From Pseudomonas sp. (lineage in GTDB: Bacteria > Pseudomonadota > Gammaproteobacteria > Pseudomonadales > Pseudomonadaceae), in assembly GCA_029239415.1 (NCBI GenBank), contig JAQZAY010000108.1, positions 1 through 10,794 on the forward strand: DNA of 10,794 nt. Direction: 5' to 3'. Under the pieces are notes generated by a model, which saw nothing but the letters and a program-made list of their open reading frames with translations, was not told the origin of the DNA and did not search any database. How positions within the stretch are numbered: position 1 is the first letter of the stretch; every line of letters starts with the position of its first letter. A program made the position numbers and the translations under genes. Below, in pieces: positions 7,153-10,794 of the stretch.

Positions 7153-8730
7153 ATGAACCTTCATCCCAATCTGCGCCATGGCCTGCTGGCCACTGCCCTG
7201 CTGCTCGCCAGCAGCGGCGCGGCCCTGGCCGAGCCGGCCAAGTCGCTCGCCAAGGAACTGCAGCTGGCCAAGACCTACACCGTCAGCAGCGCGCCGATCG
7301 AGCCGCTGCTGCTCGACCCGCCCAAGCTGCCCGACCTGTCCGGCTACACCGCCGAGGCGGTGCAGAAGAAGATCGACCGTCGCCACAAGGGCAAGGTCAG
7401 CGTGCGCCGCATGCTCCAGGAAGAATCGCTGAAGGAATTCATCGGCGGCGACAACAAGGCCGCCGAGTGGGTCCAGCGCCAGCACGGCATCCCCCAGGCG
7501 ATCTTCATCGATGACGGCCATGTCGACATGTCCCAGCTGAGCAGGCAGGTGCCCAGCCAATACCTGAACGAAGTCGAGCCCGGCGTATTCCTGGCACGCC
7601 TGCCGATCGTCGTCGGCCAGAAAGGCGTGCTGGAAATCGACGGCAAGGTCAAGGAGCTGCGCCTGTCCGAGGAAGGCGGCGCGTTCATGGTCAACGACGG
7701 CAAGCTGTTCGTCACCGACACCAAGATCACCGGCTGGCGCGAGAAGGCCAACGGCCCCGCGACATTCCGCTCGCCCAGCGCCTTCCGCCCGTTCCTGCTG
7801 TCCTGGGGTGGCACCGAGACCTACATCGTCAACAGCCAGATGGCCAGCTTTGGCTATGCCAAGAGCAAGTCGTACGGCGTGAGCATCTCGCAGTACACCC
7901 CCAACATGGCCAAGCGCATGGGCCGTGCCGAACCGACCGGCTGGATCATCGGCTCCGAGTTCAGCGACATGTGGTACGGCTTCTACTGCTACGAGACCAG
8001 CGACTTCGTGGTCAAGGACAGCACCTACCGCGACAACATCGTCTACGGCATCGACCCGCACGACCGCTCGCACCGCCTGATCATCGCGGGCAACACCGTG
8101 TCCGGTACCAAGAAGAAGCACGGGATCATCATCTCGCGCGAGGTCAACGACAGCTGGATCATCAACAACAAGAGCTTCGACAACAAGCTCTCGGGCATGG
8201 TGATCGACCGCAACAGCGTCAACAACCTGATCGCCTACAACGAGATCTACCGCAACCACACCGACGGCATCACCCTGTACGAGAGCGGCGACAACCTGAT
8301 CTGGGGCAACAAGGTGATCAGCAATCGCCGCCACGGGATTCGCGTGCGCAACAGCGTGAACATCCGCCTGTACGAAAACCTCGCCATGGCCAACGGCCTG
8401 GTCGGGGTGTACGGGCACATCAAGGACCTGTCCGACACCGACCGCGACATCGACCTCGACCCGTTCGACACCAAAGTGTCCCTGCTGGTAGTCGGTGGCG
8501 AGCTGGCGGCCAACGGCAGCGGCCCGCTGTCGATCGACTCGCCGCTCTCGGTGGAGTTGTACCGCGTGTCCATGCTGGCGCCGCGCAAGGCCAACGGCAT
8601 CAGCTTCAACGGTGTGCTGGGCGAACGCCAGGACGAGATCCTCGACCTGCTGGTGCGCCAGAAGAAAGCCGTGCTGATCGACCCGGTCGAGCGCCAGACC
8701 GAAATGCTCGACGAGGAAGCCCGACCATGA
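7153..8730 (+). CDS. algG: Mannuronan C5-epimerase AlgG
   Basis: Periplasmic enzyme that converts D-mannuronate to L-guluronate in the finished polymer. It also has a structural role in the export complex that protects the chain from AlgL. The 525-residue product starts with a signal peptide (probable cut after ALA26). From about 200 to 440 it forms a right-handed parallel beta-helix, seen as repeated short strands with Asn turns, for example SWIINNKSFDNKLSGMVIDR. The catalytic DPHDRS motif is D301-P-H303-D-R-S, with H303 the expected base (H319 in P. syringae). R329 in HGIIISR lines up with the P. syringae neutralising arginine R345. The start at 7153 has only a weak GAAGAG-like site, so coupling from algE is likely. 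The stop overlaps the algX start (ATGA). Confidence 0.97.
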   Translation: MNLHPNLRHGLLATALLLASSGAALAEPAKSLAKELQLAKTYTVSSAPIEPLLLDPPKLPDLSGYTAEAVQKKIDRRHKGKVSVRRMLQEESLKEFIGGDNKAAEWVQRQHGIPQAIFIDDGHVDMSQLSRQVPSQYLNEVEPGVFLARLPIVVGQKGVLEIDGKVKELRLSEEGGAFMVNDGKLFVTDTKITGWREKANGPATFRSPSAFRPFLLSWGGTETYIVNSQMASFGYAKSKSYGVSISQYTPNMAKRMGRAEPTGWIIGSEFSDMWYGFYCYETSDFVVKDSTYRDNIVYGIDPHDRSHRLIIAGNTVSGTKKKHGIIISREVNDSWIINNKSFDNKLSGMVIDRNSVNNLIAYNEIYRNHTDGITLYESGDNLIWGNKVISNRRHGIRVRNSVNIRLYENLAMANGLVGVYGHIKDLSDTDRDIDLDPFDTKVSLLVVGGELAANGSGPLSIDSPLSVELYRVSMLAPRKANGISFNGVLGERQDEILDLLVRQKKAVLIDPVERQTEMLDEEARP

Positions 8731-10175
8731 CCACTCCCCACCTGTTCAGACTGCTTGGCCTGAGCGCCGCCCTGCTGGCGATCAGCAACGGCGTACACGC
8801 AGGCGAAACGCTGCAGGCGCCGAGCTTCACCGCCGAGCCCTGCTGCCAGCTGTGCCCCGAGGCGCACGACGCCAGCCGCTACACCACTCGCTACCAGCAG
8901 AACTTCACCACCCTGGTGCAGGCCCAGGGCGACTGGCTGTTCCGGACCCGCGAGGACCTGCGCACAGAGTTCGATACCACGCCGGCAGGCTACCAGCGCC
9001 TGCAGCAGGTCCACGATGCCTTCAAGGCGCGTGGCATCGAACTGGTCGTGGTGTACCAGCCGACCCGTGGCCTGGTGAACCGCAACATGCTCAATCCCGA
9101 GGACAAGGCGGCCTTCGACTACCAGAAGGCGCTGCGCAACTACCAGGCCATGCTCGGGCGCTTCAGCAAGATGGGCTACCAGGTGCCCGACCTGTCGCCG
9201 CTGACCAACGAGCAGCTGGCGGCCGCCGACCAGGGCAAGGACTTCTACTTCCGCGGCGACCAGCACTGGACGCCGTACGGCGCCGAGCGCGCGGCCAGGA
9301 TCGTGGCCGACACCGTGCACAGGATGCCGGCCTTCGCCGACATCCCGCGGCGCGAGTTCGAAAGCCACAAGTCGGGCCGGATGGGCAAGACCGGTACCCT
9401 GCACAACGTCGCCGGCCAGCTGTGCAACACCAGCTACGCGGTGCAGTACATGGACCAGTTCACCACCGAGCCCAAGGGCGAGAGCGGTGGCGACGACCTG
9501 TTCGGCGATTCGAGCAACCCGCAGATCACCCTGGTCGGCACCAGCCACAGCGGCAAGAACTACAACTTCTCGGGCTTCCTGCAGCAGTACATCGGCGCCG
9601 ACGTGCTCAACGTCGCCTTCCCCGGCGGTGGCCTGGAAGGCTCGATGATCCAGTACCTGGGCAGCGACGAGTTCAAGAACAACCCACCGAAGATCCTGGT
9701 CTGGGAGTTCTCGCCGTTGTACCGCCTCGACCAGGACACCATCTGGCGGCAGATGCTCGCCCTGCTCGACAACGGCTGCGAGGACCGTCCGGCGCAGATG
9801 AGCGCCAGCACCGTGCTCAAGCCCGGCAAGAACGAGCTGATGGTCAACGGCAAGGGCGGCGTGATCAAGGACCTGGTCAACCGCAACCTGCAGTTGGACA
9901 TCCGCTTCGAAGACACCTCGGTCAAGACCTTGCAGGCCACGCTCTGGTACCTCAACGGCCGCCACGAAGACATCAAGATCGACAAGCCGGAGACCGCCGA
10001 CACCGATGGCCGCTTTGTCTTCCAGCTGCGCGAGGACGAGGACTGGGCGAGCCAGACCGTGCTTGCCCTCGAGGTGCAGGGCCCGGAAAGCGGCACCCAG
10101 AAAGTCGATGCCAAGCTCTGCAAACGCAACAACTTCGCCAGCAGCGCGCAACACACCGCGCATGCCGGCCAGTGA
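8727..10175 (+). CDS. algX: Alginate O-acetyltransferase AlgX
   Basis: Periplasmic SGNH-type enzyme that transfers acetyl groups, supplied through AlgI, AlgJ and AlgF, to mannuronate residues, and interacts with AlgK. The 482-residue product (474 in P. aeruginosa) has a signal peptide (probable cut after VHA25). Its N-terminal SGNH-like domain has catalytic D178 and H180 in [11 protein letters not shown] and nucleophile S273 in GTSHS. These are the P. aeruginosa D174, H176 and S269 shifted by four. A C-terminal carbohydrate-binding module follows from about residue 350. Cysteines C233, C351 and C465 fall where P. aeruginosa has disulfide cysteines, and an unusually cysteine-rich EPCCQLCPE lies near the mature N-terminus. 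ATG 8727 overlaps the algG stop; the frame is open far upstream, but that part is a shadow of algG. algL follows 7 bases later. Confidence 0.96.
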   Translation: MTTPHLFRLLGLSAALLAISNGVHAGETLQAPSFTAEPCCQLCPEAHDASRYTTRYQQNFTTLVQAQGDWLFRTREDLRTEFDTTPAGYQRLQQVHDAFKARGIELVVVYQPTRGLVNRNMLNPEDKAAFDYQKALRNYQAMLGRFSKMGYQVPDLSPLTNEQLAAADQGKDFYFRGDQHWTPYGAERAARIVADTVHRMPAFADIPRREFESHKSGRMGKTGTLHNVAGQLCNTSYAVQYMDQFTTEPKGESGGDDLFGDSSNPQITLVGTSHSGKNYNFSGFLQQYIGADVLNVAFPGGGLEGSMIQYLGSDEFKNNPPKILVWEFSPLYRLDQDTIWRQMLALLDNGCEDRPAQMSASTVLKPGKNELMVNGKGGVIKDLVNRNLQLDIRFEDTSVKTLQATLWYLNGRHEDIKIDKPETADTDGRFVFQLREDEDWASQTVLALEVQGPESGTQKVDAKLCKRNNFASSAQHTAHAGQ

Positions 10176-10182
10176 GGCGAAC

Positions 10183-10794
10183 ATGAAGACCTACCGCAAA
10201 CTCGGTGCCCCGGCATTGCTGGCCCTGGCCCTGTTCGGCACCTCCGTTCAGGCCGCCCTGGTGCCGCCGCAGGGTTACTACGCCGGGATCGAGAAGATCA
10301 AGACCGGTGAAAACAACTTCAAGTGCGAAGCCGTGCCCAGGCCCTATACCCGCTCGCTGCAATTCCGCAGCAAGTACGAAGGGTCGGACCAGGCCCGCGC
10401 GACGCTGAACGCGGACTCCGAACAAGCCTTCCGCGACTCCACCGCCGACATCACCACGCTCGAGCGCGGCGTGGCCAAGATGGTCGGCCAGTACATGCGC
10501 GACGGGCGTGCGCAGCAACTCGACTGCACCCTGTCGTGGCTGGGCAGCTGGGCGCGCGCCGATGCGTTGATGTCCACCGACTACAACCACACCGGCAAGT
10601 CGATGCGCAAATGGGCACTGGGCAGCCTGAGTTCGTCATGGCTGCGCCTGAAGTTCTCCAATGCCCACCCACTGGCCGCGCACCAGGCCGAGGCCGAGGC
10701 CATCGAGCGATGGTTTGCGCGCCTGGCCGAGCAGACCGTGCGCGACTGGAGCGACCTGCCGCTGGAGAAGATCAACAACCACAGCTACTGGGCA
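10183..10794 (+). CDS. algL: Alginate lyase AlgL (3' end cut by the window)
   Basis: Periplasmic polysaccharide lyase of family PL5. It cleaves alginate by beta-elimination and clears polymer that fails to be exported. The first 204 residues are present, of about 370 in the family. The signal peptide ends at VQA24, before [10 protein letters not shown]61-RSKYEGSD contains K64, equivalent to P. aeruginosa K66. The window stops just after the catalytic motif N198-N-H200-S-Y-W203, in which H200 matches H202 of P. aeruginosa. The frame is intact to the last base. GAGG at 10174-10177 lies 5 bases before the ATG and overlaps the algX stop codon. The remaining active-site tyrosine region is outside the window. 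Confidence 0.95.
   Translation, partial: MKTYRKLGAPALLALALFGTSVQAALVPPQGYYAGIEKIKTGENNFKCEAVPRPYTRSLQFRSKYEGSDQARATLNADSEQAFRDSTADITTLERGVAKMVGQYMRDGRAQQLDCTLSWLGSWARADALMSTDYNHTGKSMRKWALGSLSSSWLRLKFSNAHPLAAHQAEAEAIERWFARLAEQTVRDWSDLPLEKINNHSYWA

Noticed and set aside
5392..8418. A 1008-residue open frame on the minus strand opposite algK, algE and algG
   Set aside because: It is a shadow of strong third-position GC bias in the real genes. The protein is low-complexity and crosses three well-supported genes.
7971..8726. Upstream extension of the algX frame by 252 codons
   Set aside because: It is the other-frame reading of algG, rich in Arg, Gln and His. The ATG at 8727 is followed by a good signal peptide and gives the family length.
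8247..10184. A 645-residue minus-strand frame opposite algG and algX
   Set aside because: Same reason: GC-bias shadow with no domain, opposite genes with intact catalytic motifs.

Overview
The window is a contiguous stretch of the alginate biosynthesis operon of a Pseudomonas species. All genes are on the + strand, in the canonical order algD-alg8-alg44-algK-algE-algG-algX-algL. The DNA is GC-rich, with the codon habits of the genus (CTG, GCC, AAG and GAC dominate). The proteins match the P. aeruginosa alginate proteins along their whole length, as I remember them, but differ at many positions. I therefore favour a member of the P. putida/P. fluorescens lineages over P. aeruginosa; sequence alone does not let me name the species. 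There is no sign of mobile DNA, horizontal transfer, RNA genes or CRISPR.

Layout: positions 1-149 are the 3' end of the algD leader, less GC-rich than the rest and with small inverted repeats. The main algD promoter probably lies upstream of the window. algD (150-1466) makes the committed precursor GDP-mannuronate. A 69-bp gap with a very strong GC hairpin and a short T run precedes alg8 (1536-3017), the inner-membrane polymerase. alg44 (3053-4219) is the c-di-GMP-binding PilZ co-polymerase. algK (4229-5647) is a repeat-rich outer-membrane lipoprotein and overlaps algE (5644-7122), the outer-membrane export barrel. After 30 bp comes algG (7153-8730), the periplasmic C5-epimerase. It overlaps algX (8727-10175), an SGNH-type O-acetyltransferase. 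algL (10183 onward), the periplasmic lyase, is cut by the window edge just after its catalytic NNHSYW motif.

Together the genes make one machine. AlgD supplies GDP-mannuronate. Alg8 with Alg44 polymerises it across the inner membrane when c-di-GMP is bound. AlgG converts some mannuronate residues to guluronate and AlgX acetylates the chain in the periplasm. AlgK helps place and couple AlgE, through which the polymer leaves. AlgL degrades polymer that strays into the periplasm. The rest of the operon (algI, algJ, algF, algA in known Pseudomonas) would be expected downstream.

I see no undescribed system here. The key catalytic and ligand-binding residues checked in the enzymes and in Alg44 are present. 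The less ordinary signals are in the short gaps: a terminator-like hairpin between algD and alg8, GGA motifs of RsmA/CsrA type at the alg8 and alg44 starts, and a 9-codon mini-ORF that bridges algE and algG.
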